A stretch of 11,638 bases of DNA from Candidatus Nomurabacteria bacterium RIFCSPLOWO2_01_FULL_36_10b (GCA_001785725.1 MFUQ01000021.1:8335-19972), one strand, 5' to 3'; positions 1 to 5,442 are shown, numbered from the stretch's first letter. Numbers and translations: made by a program. The notes: generated by a model not told the origin, from the sequence alone.

Positions 1-12
1 TTATATATTATG

Positions 13-457
13 TTGATATCAGATCATCGCTCTCGCGTTTGACGCGGGGGAGGAAAGTCCGAACATTCATCCTGCGGCCACGTTTGACGTGGCGAAGCAG
101 GAAATGATAGCAGGTAACGCCTGTCTCCCGTCTAACGGGATTACATCCCGTATGACGGGACGAGGTGCGAGCAGAGACGGTTGTCATCGAAAGGTGGTAA
201 CTATCCAGTAGTATCACACGGATCTAATGGATAAGTTCAATGGTAACATTGAGATGAAACGGCTAAATCCTTATCAGAATGCAAGACCGTGCTCTGCGAA
301 GCCACGTTTGACGTGGCGAAGCAGGGAGAGTCGCTAGAGGTGTATCGTGAGATACATCCCAGACACATGATGGTCATTCTGCGAAGCCCCGTTTAACGGG
401 GTCGAAGCCCCGCTTAGCGGGGGGAAGCAGTAACAGAATTCGGCTTACAGATATCAA
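13..457 (+). ncRNA. rnpB: RNase P RNA (catalytic RNA of tRNA 5'-end maturation), hairpin-expanded
   Basis: Catalytic RNA that cleaves 5' leaders from pre-tRNAs. The conserved 5' core GAGGAAAGTCC is at 50-60 and the matching 3' core ACAGAATTCGGCTTACAG is at 433-450. The positions that are usually G-C in P4-side pairing are here CCGAA with TTCGG, a consistent paired change. Terminal helix P1 is TTGATATC (13-20) with GATATCAA (450-457), which sets the ends. The middle holds GAAACGGCTAAATCC and a GCAAGACC-like block, then AGACACATGATGGTC before the 3' core. At about 445 nt it is longer than most bacterial rnpB genes because helix tips carry small palindromes, including an exact 25-nt repeat at 77-101 and 301-325. 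The promoter lies mostly outside the window; TATATA at 2-7 could be its -10 box. Confidence 0.93.
34..430 (+). repeat. Set of seven short palindromic hairpins inside rnpB
   Basis: Seven stems with a 3-nt loop: 34-46 (CGCGT/TTG), 78-92 (CCACGT/TTG), 126-140 (TCCCGT/CTA), 146-160 (TCCCGT/ATG), 302-316 (CCACGT/TTG), 387-401 (CCCCGT/TTA) and 408-422 (CCCCGC/TTA). Every arm pairing is perfect. The loops all fit N-T-purine. Three insertions are framed by a CTGC...GCAG stem with GAA spacers (71-101 partly, 294-324, 379-430), and two sites hold tandem pairs (126-160, 387-422). The hairpins extend peripheral helices and leave the conserved core intact. The pairing is read directly; that they are mobile or amplified elements is an inference. 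Confidence 0.8.
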
Positions 458-466
458 TGCATTTAT

Positions 467-496
467 GAGAAAATCTGCCTTAAGGCAGATTTTCTC
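467..496 (+). terminator. rnpB terminator, perfect 30-nt palindrome
   Basis: GAGAAAATCTGCCTT at 467-481 is followed by its exact reverse complement at 482-496. Read as RNA it gives a 13-bp stem with a TTAA loop, ending in TTTTCTCTTCC. The T-rich 3' arm 10 nt after the rnpB P1 helix fits an intrinsic terminator, and it would work on both strands. Confidence 0.75.
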
Positions 497-499
497 TTC

Positions 500-547
500 C
501 CCCCCCGTCACGCTAAGCGTGATGACCCTCCCCAGAATTGGGGAGGG
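500..547. repeat. Compound hairpin element, copy 1
   Basis: A C-run, then the hairpin TCACGC-TAA-GCGTGA (508-522), then CCCTCCCC (526-533), AGAATT loop and GGGGAGGG (540-547). A diverged copy is at 4714-4760 next to the tmRNA gene. The first stem differs between copies by an A-T to G-C exchange on both arms, so pairing is kept. Confidence 0.7.
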
Positions 548-585
548 TTAAGAATAAAAAAGAATAGCGCAGGATAGAGTAGGTA

Positions 586-594
586 TGATATAAT
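586..594 (+). promoter_or_regulatory. Extended -10 promoter of the secA leader
   Basis: TATAAT at 589-594 is preceded by TG one base upstream (TGA-TATAAT), within TATGATATAAT (584-594). No good -35 box is visible. Transcription should start near 601, giving a 5' leader of about 136 nt before secA. The same core recurs before other genes in the window. Confidence 0.65.
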
Positions 595-600
595 AAATGC

Positions 601-648
601 ATGCTCATATTTCAAGTGGAGGATAGAGCACTCACAAAGGACGTTTGA
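601..648 (+). CDS. Possible leaderless upstream ORF in the secA leader (15 codons)
   Basis: ATG at 601-603 lies exactly where the TATAAT at 589-594 predicts transcription to begin, and opens a frame ending in TGA at 646-648. The peptide would be MLIFQVEDRALTKDV. The frame covers the whole 5' arm of the leader hairpin (613-622) and stops in its apical part, so translation would open the hairpin. An upstream peptide before secA recalls the SecM arrangement of enterobacteria, but there is no sequence similarity to SecM and no arrest motif that I recognise. A 15-codon frame can occur by chance; this is a hypothesis. Confidence 0.25.
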   Translation: MLIFQVEDRALTKDV

Positions 649-675
649 GGAGTTCGCGTCTACCCTCCACTTGGG
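611..675 (+). promoter_or_regulatory. Structured hairpin in the secA 5' leader
   Basis: CAAGTGGAGG (613-622) pairs perfectly with CCTCCACTTG (664-673), extendable by two T-G wobbles (611-612 with 674-675). The 41-nt interior can form an imperfect inner stem, with CTCACAAA near 631-638 facing TTTGAG at 644-649. It does not match the SRP RNA GGAAG core, 6S RNA or a riboswitch class I recognise. It could be a cis-acting secA regulator or a small RNA of its own; the T-rich stretch at 697-718 lacks an adjacent stem, so I do not call a terminator. Confidence 0.45.
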
Positions 676-736
676 ATGGGAGTGTCATAATAAAGATTTT
701 GTATTTGTTTCTTTTTCTGCTACAGTACTTTAATCT

Positions 737-3199
737 ATGAAGCTATGGACAAAAATGTTCGGAGATACAAGCTCTCGATTCATTAAATCAATTCAACATC
801 TAGTAACTCGTGTAAATGAGTTTGAACCAGCAACTCAGAAGCTATCCGATGCTGATTTTCCACTAAAGACGGAATCTTTTAAGGAGCGTCTTTCTAATGG
901 TGAGTCCCTTGATGATATATTGCCAGAAGCATTTGCTCTTGTGCGTGAAGCGTCTGTGCGTACTCTTAAACAACGTCATTATGATGTGCAAATAATGGGA
1001 GGCATTGTTCTTCACAGTGGGAAAATCGCAGAGATGCGAACTGGCGAAGGTAAAACACTTGTAGCGACGTTGCCGGTTTATTTAAACGCTCTTACGGGTC
1101 ATGGTGTTCATATAGTTACAGTTAATGATTATCTTGCTCGTCGAGATGTACAGTGGATGGGACAAATTTATTCTTTTCTTGGTCTTACTTCGGCTGTGAT
1201 TAACGACCAGAATACGTCATATATTTATGATACGGGCCATCAGAACATTGATGCAGAGCGCGATGAATTAGGGTCTTTCAAAGTTTTTCATGAGTTTCTT
1301 CGCCCTTGCACGCGTAAAGAAGCATATGATGCTGATATAACTTATGGCACAAATAGCCAGTTTGGTTTTGATTATCTTCGCGATAATACTCAGAGAAATC
1401 GTGATGCTCTTGTTCAAAGAGAGCATGCGTATGTTATCGTTGATGAGATTGATTCTATTTTGATAGATGAAGCACGTGTTCCACTTATTCTCTCTACAAT
1501 GTCAGCAGATGCTGAAGACCTTTACCGCACATTTGCTACAGTTGCATCTCAAATGAATGAAATTTATGATTACACTATTGATGAAAAATATCATGCTGTT
1601 CAAATTACAGATTCTGGGATAAATAAGGCAGAGCAGGCCCTTGGTATTAAGAATCTATACACTGCTGAAAATATTAAACTTGTTCATCATTTAGAAACTG
1701 CAGTACGCGCAAAAGCTCTCAATATTCGTGACCGTGATTATGTTGTTAAAGATGGGCAAGTAGTTATAGTTGATCCATTTACTGGTCGTATGCAAGATGG
1801 ACGTAGATGGTCTGATGGTATTCACCAAGCAGTTGAAGCGAAAGAGGGCCTTCAAATAAAACAGGAAACAAGAACAATGGCTTCTATAACATATCAGAAT
1901 TATTTTAAATTCTATGACAAACTTTCTGGAATGACTGGTACGGCTATTACGTCAGAAGAAGAATTTCGCAAGGTATATGGACTTGATGTTATTGAAATTC
2001 CAACTAATCGTCCTATGGTGCGTATTGATAATGTTGATTTTATTTATCAAAATGAGGACGGGAAATTTAAAGCAATAGCTCATAAAGTTAAAGAACTTCA
2101 GGGAAAAGGACAGCCAGTTCTTGTTGGTACTGTGTCTGTTGAAAAAAACGAGCTTTTATCAAAGTATTTTACTAGTGAAGGTGTAAGGCACACTGTGCTT
2201 AACGCTAAAAATCACGAAAGCGAAGGGGAGATAATAGCTCAAGCTGGTAAAAAGGGCTCTGTGACTGTTGCTACAAATATGGCAGGTCGTGGAGTTGATA
2301 TTAAATTAGGCGGTATTCCATATAGCGTAGAAACAGAAGTAGAAGTAAAGAAACTCGGAGGTCTTTGCGTTATTGGCACAGAGCGTCATGAAGCGCGTCG
2401 TATTGATAATCAGCTTCGTGGGCGATCTGGTCGTCAAGGCGACCCTGGTGAAACTCAATTTTATGTATCTCTTGACGACCCGCTTATGCGTGTTTTTGGT
2501 TCTGATAGAATGAAGAATATTGTTCAATCACTTGGTATGCCGGAAGATGTGCCAATTCAGAACTCATTTATCTCTGGCCAATTAGAAAAAGCGCAGGAAA
2601 AAATAGAAGGGCTCAACTTTGACGCGCGTAAACATATTCTTGAATATGACGATGTTCTTTCATATCATCGTACTTTAATATATAAGCGACGCCGGAAGAT
2701 ACTCTTTGGCGATATGGAATATTTAACAAGCATTTATGACAATCTTATTCAAGACGACCATGAAGCAAGCAAAATCATTCCAGAAAGACGCGCAGTTCTC
2801 GGTGAAGAAAAGTTCTGGATTATATTTAAAGAAATTTCTTTACAATCACTTGACCGTCTTTGGATGGAGCATCTTGAAGTCATGGACCAGACACGTCAGT
2901 CCGTAAACTTGCGCGCCTATGGCCAGCGTGAGCCGATTGTTGAATATAAAAGAGAGTCGTTACGTCTTTTCCAAGAATTAGAACGTACATTTATACTTGA
3001 GATTACTCACATCATCAAGCACATTGACGTTGACGCAATTCTTAATCCAGAAAAGTATGAACAAATTACAATAGCAACTCCTGTTTCTCAACAAGAAGAT
3101 TCTGATACAGTAGTTATTACAAAAGGGGTAGAGACGAAAGAAGTAAAACGCAAAAAACTTAATCCATGGATTGAAGCTGGTTGGACAGTACGGGAATAA
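737..3199 (+). CDS. secA: Preprotein translocase ATPase SecA, remodelled short form
   Basis: Motor ATPase that drives unfolded preproteins through SecYEG at the membrane. The 820-residue protein has Walker A MRTGEGKT (100-107), the DEAD-like VDEIDS (235-240), IDEAR (243-247), GMTGTA in the preprotein-crosslinking/NBD region (398-403), NMAGRGVDI (514-522) and the arginine-finger segment RGRSGRQGDPG (561-571). The helical scaffold is present (LDRLWMEHLEVMD, 705-717, and LRAYGQREPIVEYKRE, 725-740). Three oddities are an extra segment in NBD1 (about 155-193), a helical wing region cut to about 45 residues (about 650-697), and no C-terminal Cys-rich zinc motif. ATG at 737 is the natural start and has no Shine-Dalgarno site. 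It is expressed from the leader at 601-736 and ends at a terminator. Confidence 0.97.
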   Translation: MKLWTKMFGDTSSRFIKSIQHLVTRVNEFEPATQKLSDADFPLKTESFKERLSNGESLDDILPEAFALVREASVRTLKQRHYDVQIMGGIVLHSGKIAEMRTGEGKTLVATLPVYLNALTGHGVHIVTVNDYLARRDVQWMGQIYSFLGLTSAVINDQNTSYIYDTGHQNIDAERDELGSFKVFHEFLRPCTRKEAYDADITYGTNSQFGFDYLRDNTQRNRDALVQREHAYVIVDEIDSILIDEARVPLILSTMSADAEDLYRTFATVASQMNEIYDYTIDEKYHAVQITDSGINKAEQALGIKNLYTAENIKLVHHLETAVRAKALNIRDRDYVVKDGQVVIVDPFTGRMQDGRRWSDGIHQAVEAKEGLQIKQETRTMASITYQNYFKFYDKLSGMTGTAITSEEEFRKVYGLDVIEIPTNRPMVRIDNVDFIYQNEDGKFKAIAHKVKELQGKGQPVLVGTVSVEKNELLSKYFTSEGVRHTVLNAKNHESEGEIIAQAGKKGSVTVATNMAGRGVDIKLGGIPYSVETEVEVKKLGGLCVIGTERHEARRIDNQLRGRSGRQGDPGETQFYVSLDDPLMRVFGSDRMKNIVQSLGMPEDVPIQNSFISGQLEKAQEKIEGLNFDARKHILEYDDVLSYHRTLIYKRRRKILFGDMEYLTSIYDNLIQDDHEASKIIPERRAVLGEEKFWIIFKEISLQSLDRLWMEHLEVMDQTRQSVNLRAYGQREPIVEYKRESLRLFQELERTFILEITHIIKHIDVDAILNPEKYEQITIATPVSQQEDSDTVVITKGVETKEVKRKKLNPWIEAGWTVRE

Positions 3200-3228
3200 T
3201 ATCTAATTAATGCTTATTTAATAATAGA

Positions 3229-3249
3229 TTTCTGCGCGAAGTGCAGAAA
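3229..3249. repeat. Hairpin with GAA loop after secA
   Basis: TTTCTGCGC-GAA-GTGCAGAAA forms nine pairs (one G-T) with a 3-nt loop, 30 nt after the secA stop codon. No T run follows, so it is not the terminator itself. It may be a 3'-end structure of secA mRNA or another member of the small-hairpin family. Confidence 0.5.
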
Positions 3250-3272
3250 GGAAGTTTAAAAATTTTCTCAAT

Positions 3273-3301
3273 GAAAAACCCCGAATCGTTCGGGGTTTTT
3301 C
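3273..3301. terminator. Bidirectional intrinsic terminator between convergent genes
   Basis: GAAAAACCCCGAA (3273-3285), loop TCG, then the perfect complement ending in TTTTTC (3301). With A-tract and T-tract on the two sides it serves secA from the left and the minus-strand secreted-protein gene from the right. Confidence 0.93.
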
Positions 3302-3314
3302 TTTTCCGTGTATT

Positions 3315-3818
3315 TTATTTTTTTAGTTCTAACTGGAATGGGATTATCACTCCAGTGAACAGTGTCGGACGCAATCCGACATTTTCCTGAAGTGGCGACC
3401 CAATTTCTAAAAATAGGGACTGCTTCCCTATATTGTAGAAAATTCCAGTCCCGGCATATCCGCCGGACTGTTTGTGCAACCCCTTGAAACCAACGGCGTA
3501 TAGTGCAACGCTTGTACTCACTGAATATTGAGCCAAGCACCCAACGCTGTTGTTGGCAAAGTTGTATGGAATTGTCACCGCGACTTTTCCAATCGCGAAT
3601 GACACTGTGCCAAATAATGGGGTTGGCACAACCAGTGCTGGGGGAAGTGTGTCCCCAATTTGGTATTTTGCCTGTGGGGCAAGGACAAACCCCGCACTTA
3701 CGCTGATTGCCAGCGTGTCTTTTGCTGGCTCTTTTTTCAGCAGGTCCTTGACTTGTGCCGAGGCACTTGGAAGAAAACCTACAATCAAAACCGCAAAAAG
3801 AAAAAAGATTTTTTTCAT
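3315..3818 (-). CDS. Small secreted protein of unknown function, beta-rich
   Basis: A 167-residue protein I do not recognise. Residues 1-21 are a clear Sec signal peptide (MKK, hydrophobic core FFLFAVLIVGFLP, then SASA|Q). After a short charged linker (23-34) the remainder is an alternating hydrophobic/polar pattern rich in V, T, S, G and aromatics, typical of beta strands, ending IIPFQLELKK. It has no catalytic motif or transmembrane segment and one Cys (94). The pattern resembles small barrel-like or surface proteins of Bacteroidetes-type bacteria, which is odd if the host is a CPR cell without an outer membrane. Its DNA is visibly more GC-rich than its neighbours. A strong promoter (TTGACT, 17 nt, TAGAAT) lies just upstream and the shared terminator closes it, so it is a single-gene unit. 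The reading frame is well supported; the function is unknown. Confidence 0.75.
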   Translation of the reverse strand: MKKIFFLFAVLIVGFLPSASAQVKDLLKKEPAKDTLAISVSAGFVLAPQAKYQIGDTLPPALVVPTPLFGTVSFAIGKVAVTIPYNFANNSVGCLAQYSVSTSVALYAVGFKGLHKQSGGYAGTGIFYNIGKQSLFLEIGSPLQENVGLRPTLFTGVIIPFQLELKK

Positions 3819-3845
3819 AATATTTTGAAATGTTTATTTTCTATG

Positions 3846-3874
3846 ATTCTATCATACTTATCCATATAAGTCAA
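3846..3874 (-). promoter_or_regulatory. Sigma70-type promoter for the secreted-protein gene
   Basis: On the minus strand, -35 TTGACT (3874-3869), a 17-nt spacer and -10 TAGAAT (3851-3846) inside TATGATAGAAT, an extended -10 like the others in this window. The start should be near 3839, about 20 nt before the ATG at 3818. The -35 box overlaps the stop codon of the upstream GIY-YIG gene (3871-3873). Confidence 0.85.
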
Positions 3875-4155
3875 CAACTCCGTTTTATAACTAACATTCT
3901 AGTTTCTTTTCCTTCTCTGTAGAGTTGTATGAGTTTTTCTTTCTTATCTCGCCGCCATTTTTTAATTTGTATTTCACGTTTCCGCGCTTGTGCTAATGTT
4001 GAATATTGTTCTAGAAAAACGATATAAAATGTCCCAGTTTTTGTATATTGTGCGCCATGCCGAGCATTGTGATTTGCTAGTCGTTTAATTGGGTTATTAG
4101 CTATACCAATGTATAGATTCTTGTGCTCATTTTTAATCATATATACATAGATCAT
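3871..4155 (-). CDS. GIY-YIG domain protein, YhbQ/UPF0213-like single-domain nuclease family
   Basis: A 94-residue protein that is essentially one GIY-YIG domain. Seen in sequence: YVYMI (residues 3-7) for the GIY strand, NLYIGIANNPIKRLANHN (13-30) with the YIG strand and the conserved Arg, a His/Asn helix, and a glutamate in FLEQY (about 48-52) followed by the charged helix ARKREIQIKKWRRDKK. Members of this stand-alone family are proposed DNA nucleases and are common in CPR and Bacteroidetes genomes; the cellular role is poorly defined. I place the start at ATG 4153-4155 because it matches family N-termini and because the -10 box at 4164-4169 predicts transcription starting 1-2 nt before it. 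An in-frame ATG at 4248 would put the promoter inside the gene. Stop is TGA. Confidence 0.85.
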   Translation of the reverse strand: MIYVYMIKNEHKNLYIGIANNPIKRLANHNARHGAQYTKTGTFYIVFLEQYSTLAQARKREIQIKKWRRDKKEKLIQLYREGKETRMLVIKRSC

Positions 4156-4172
4156 ACTTTTGAAGTATATCA
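4154..4172 (-). promoter_or_regulatory. Extended -10 promoter and small dyad at the GIY-YIG start
   Basis: On the minus strand, TGA-TATACT (4172-4164) lies 8 nt from the ATG, which predicts a leaderless or nearly leaderless mRNA. ATACTT-TTG-AAGTAT (4154-4168) is a perfect 6-bp inverted repeat with a 3-nt spacer that covers part of the -10 box and the start codon. Confidence 0.6.
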
Positions 4173-4177
4173 AAAAA

Positions 4178-4198
4178 GTCCCTCGACAAGCTCGGGAC
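4178..4198. repeat. Hairpin upstream of the GIY-YIG promoter
   Basis: GTCCC and GGGAC arms, with inner TCGA/TCG-type pairing around CAAGC. Similar GTCCCGAGCTTG-type palindromes are common intergenic elements in environmental bacterial genomes. It lies between the tmRNA 3' side and the GIY-YIG promoter. Confidence 0.5.
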
Positions 4199-4239
4199 AC
4201 TCGCCTCGTCGTTTTGTAAACAATATATTTATAACACAC

Positions 4240-4261
4240 AAAAACCATGGTGGTTCACCAC
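4240..4261 (-). terminator. Possible tmRNA terminator
   Basis: Minus strand: GTGGTGAACCAC (4261-4250) forms a 4-5 bp hairpin, then CATGG and TTTTT (4244-4240). The stem is short and the T run is offset, so this is tentative. A second hairpin, GGCGC-AAA-GCGCC (4271-4283), lies between it and the tmRNA 3' end and may take part in 3' processing. Confidence 0.35.
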
Positions 4262-4294
4262 GAGTGAGGAGGCGCAAAGCGCCGACGAGTCGAG

Positions 4295-4690
4295 TGGAGA
4301 TGGTGGGAGTCGAACCCACGTGCATCAGACATCAACGACAGCATCTACGAGCGTAGTATATCTTTACCGCATGCAAATGCGGATATTGATAAATGACCTA
4401 TAAGATAAACAGAACAATCAAATATCTATCCTGATTGTTTAAATAATAACTTCAGAATGTGGTTATTATCGAGCCAATCGTTATGGCACTCATGTAGCTA
4501 GGGTTGGCTACTAACTATGAGCGTTCGTCATGCCACGATGGGCTACACGAAATTAAGTGCACGCACCGCGTATGGTGATGCAACAGACTTTGAGTTTGCA
4601 CGTCAAAGGTTTGAGAGTGTTTTACGAGATTACTCTCAATCTCGGCGCGCGCTGGCGTTGGTTGTTCTGATGGCGTTCCAGAACATCCCC
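4295..4690 (-). ncRNA. ssrA: tmRNA (transfer-messenger RNA)
   Basis: Rescues stalled ribosomes by acting as an alanyl-tRNA and then as an mRNA for a degradation tag. On the minus strand the acceptor stem is 5' GGGGATG (4690-4684) with 3' CATCTCC (4302-4296), including the G-U pair in the third position. The T arm GTGGGTTCGACTCCCAC ends at about 4303. Discriminator A is 4295; the next bases read CTC, so the terminal CCA is not encoded. Pseudoknot 1 is visible (GAGATT with AATCTC, GAGAGT with ACTCTC), followed by the tag frame and several further hairpins, including CCGCAT/ATGCGG. Its length of 396 nt is normal. It lies 148 nt downstream of smpB on the same strand. The 5' end is normally made by RNase P, so it may be cut from a smpB-ssrA transcript. 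Confidence 0.95.
4543..4599 (-). other. ssrA: tmRNA tag-peptide reading frame
   Basis: By position after pseudoknot 1 and by the resume context GACGT-GCA-AAC, the tag starts at GCA (4599-4597) and ends at TAG (4545-4543). The encoded tag is ANSKSVASPYAVRALNFV, 18 residues after the alanine supplied by the tRNA. The other two frames either stop without a plausible tag or run through. Unlike most bacterial tags it does not end in Ala-Ala. Confidence 0.7.
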
Positions 4691-4713
4691 AATATTAAAA
4701 TGACAAAGATTTT

Positions 4714-4760
4714 CCCCTCCTGTCGCGCTAAGCGCGACATCCTCCCCAGAATCGGGGAGG
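4714..4760. repeat. Compound hairpin element, copy 2
   Basis: A C-rich start, TGTCGCGC-TAA-GCGCGACA (4721-4739), then CCTCCCC (4741-4747), AGAATC and GGGGAGG (4754-4760). It corresponds part by part to the element at 500-547. It lies between smpB and the 5' end of tmRNA, about 24 nt outside the mature end, and could insulate or guide processing of the tmRNA precursor. Confidence 0.7.
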
Positions 4761-4804
4761 AACCCGACCTTTCTTCTGCATGTTGTTTTATGAGATGTCG
4801 AGCA

Positions 4805-4837
4805 CCCTCCCCGCCTCGTCTGACGAGGTGGGGAGGG
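4805..4837. repeat. Long GC-rich hairpin directly after the smpB stop
   Basis: A 15-bp near-perfect stem (one G-T) around the loop CTG, starting 1 nt after the smpB stop codon. On the minus strand no T run follows, so it is not a classical terminator. It may protect the smpB 3' end or mark a processing point between smpB and ssrA. Confidence 0.65.
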
Positions 4838-4838
4838 G

Positions 4839-5285
4839 TTACCTCATCACCACCCTCCTCATCTTTATCTCGTCTTCTCTTTTACGCAATGTCTGACGTT
4901 TATCATATTTTTGTTTACCACGCCCAATGGCACACTCAACAACAATGCGATGTCTGTTATTATGCACTGCAAGTGGTATAGCCGTCAAGCCCTTTGTTGT
5001 TAAATTATTTGCAATTGTATGAAGTTCTCTCTTTGTTACAAGAAGTTCGCGGGTCCGCAATGGATTGTAGGAAGCAGGCATATTGGCAGGTTGGTAATGC
5101 GGAATACGAAGATTTTTTATCCATAACTTACCATTATATGTTATTAGGAATGACCCTATGAGTGAACCGCCTTTTGCTGTTTTTAGGGATTTAACTTCGT
5201 AACCTGTTAATTTTATTCCAGCAGAAAAACGCTCAAGTATTTCAAAATTATAATACGCTTTTCTATTGCTGAGAATAATAGACAT
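4839..5285 (-). CDS. smpB: SsrA-binding protein SmpB
   Basis: Binds tmRNA and brings it to the empty A site of stalled ribosomes. The 148-residue protein shows the family pattern: NRKAYYNFEILERFSAGIKL (residues 7-26), GYEVKSLKTAKGGSL, then LRIPHYQPAN with YNPLRTRELL, and the basic tail GRGKQKYDKRQTLRKREDEI that enters the mRNA channel. I choose the ATG at 5283-5285: MSIILSNRKAYY matches family N-termini, and the upstream -10 box TATACT (5323-5318) gives a start near 5310. The more upstream ATG at 5327 would overlap the promoter. A weak AAGAGAG lies about 10 nt before the chosen ATG. ssrA follows on the same strand, so the two partners of trans-translation are linked. Confidence 0.96.
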   Translation of the reverse strand: MSIILSNRKAYYNFEILERFSAGIKLTGYEVKSLKTAKGGSLIGSFLITYNGKLWIKNLRIPHYQPANMPASYNPLRTRELLVTKRELHTIANNLTTKGLTAIPLAVHNNRHRIVVECAIGRGKQKYDKRQTLRKREDEIKMRRVVMR

Positions 5286-5317
5286 ATTGTTACACTCTCT
5301 TGCAGAGAGATGATGAA

Positions 5318-5326
5318 AGTATAGCA
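5318..5326 (-). promoter_or_regulatory. Extended -10 promoter of smpB (and possibly ssrA)
   Basis: Minus strand TGC-TATACT (5326-5318), with only a weak ATGACC about 19 nt upstream as -35. It predicts a 25-nt leader and supports the internal ATG as smpB start. Confidence 0.6.
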
Positions 5327-5365
5327 TTTCTTATTAAAAGTGGGTCATATGTATAGTGGCCTTTT

Positions 5366-5397
5366 CCCCCTCCTTTGGAGGGGGCTAGGGGGAGGCC
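5366..5397. repeat. C/G-rich border element, copy 1
   Basis: CCCCCTCC (5366-5373), loop TTT, GGAGGGGG (5377-5384), then CTAGGGGGAGGCC. A near-identical copy is at 9208-9239 and the stem alone recurs at 11595-11619. It lies between the divergent smpB and lemA promoters. Confidence 0.8.
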
Positions 5398-5406
5398 AAT
5401 TGAGTA

Positions 5407-5427
5407 TGATATACTGCTAGTATATCA
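5407..5427. promoter_or_regulatory. lemA promoter with perfect 9-bp dyad (operator or bidirectional promoter)
   Basis: TGATATACT (5407-5415) is an extended -10 for lemA, with a start near 5422. It is followed by GCT and the exact reverse complement AGTATATCA (5419-5427). The dyad therefore covers the -10 box and the start point, as a repressor site would. It also places the same extended -10 on the minus strand, pointing toward smpB. Sequence alone does not decide between the two. Confidence 0.6.
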
Positions 5428-5442
5428 GTAATATAAATTATT

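Noticed and set aside
8..217. Minus-strand open frame of 69 codons
   Set aside because: It runs antisense through rnpB and has no protein-like composition or start signal.
77..430. Direct repeats with regular palindromes near the start, at first sight like a CRISPR array
   Set aside because: Spacing is irregular, the units lie within conserved RNase P RNA structure, and each is a helix tip; no cas genes are present.
611..675. SRP (4.5S) RNA between rnpB and secA
   Set aside because: The stem is suggestive but the conserved GGAAG/AGCAG helix-8 motif is missing.
3268..3540. Minus-strand 90-codon frame overlapping the secreted-protein gene
   Set aside because: It is out of frame with the signal-peptide protein, crosses the terminator and looks like arbitrary sequence.
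4296..4350. A separate tRNA gene, suggested by the TTCGACTCCCACC T arm
   Set aside because: No anticodon arm or D arm follows; the acceptor pairs with GGGGATG 388 nt away, which is tmRNA.
4123..4356. Plus-strand 77-codon frame spanning the tmRNA 3' end
   Set aside because: It covers the T arm of tmRNA in antisense and the GIY-YIG upstream region; no protein features.
4517..4981. Plus-strand open frame of 154 codons
   Set aside because: It reads antisense through the tmRNA and the smpB 3' end and translates the hairpin elements; it is a shadow.
5286..5327. Longer smpB start at 5327
   Set aside because: It would include the -10 box, and the added residues do not match SmpB N-termini.
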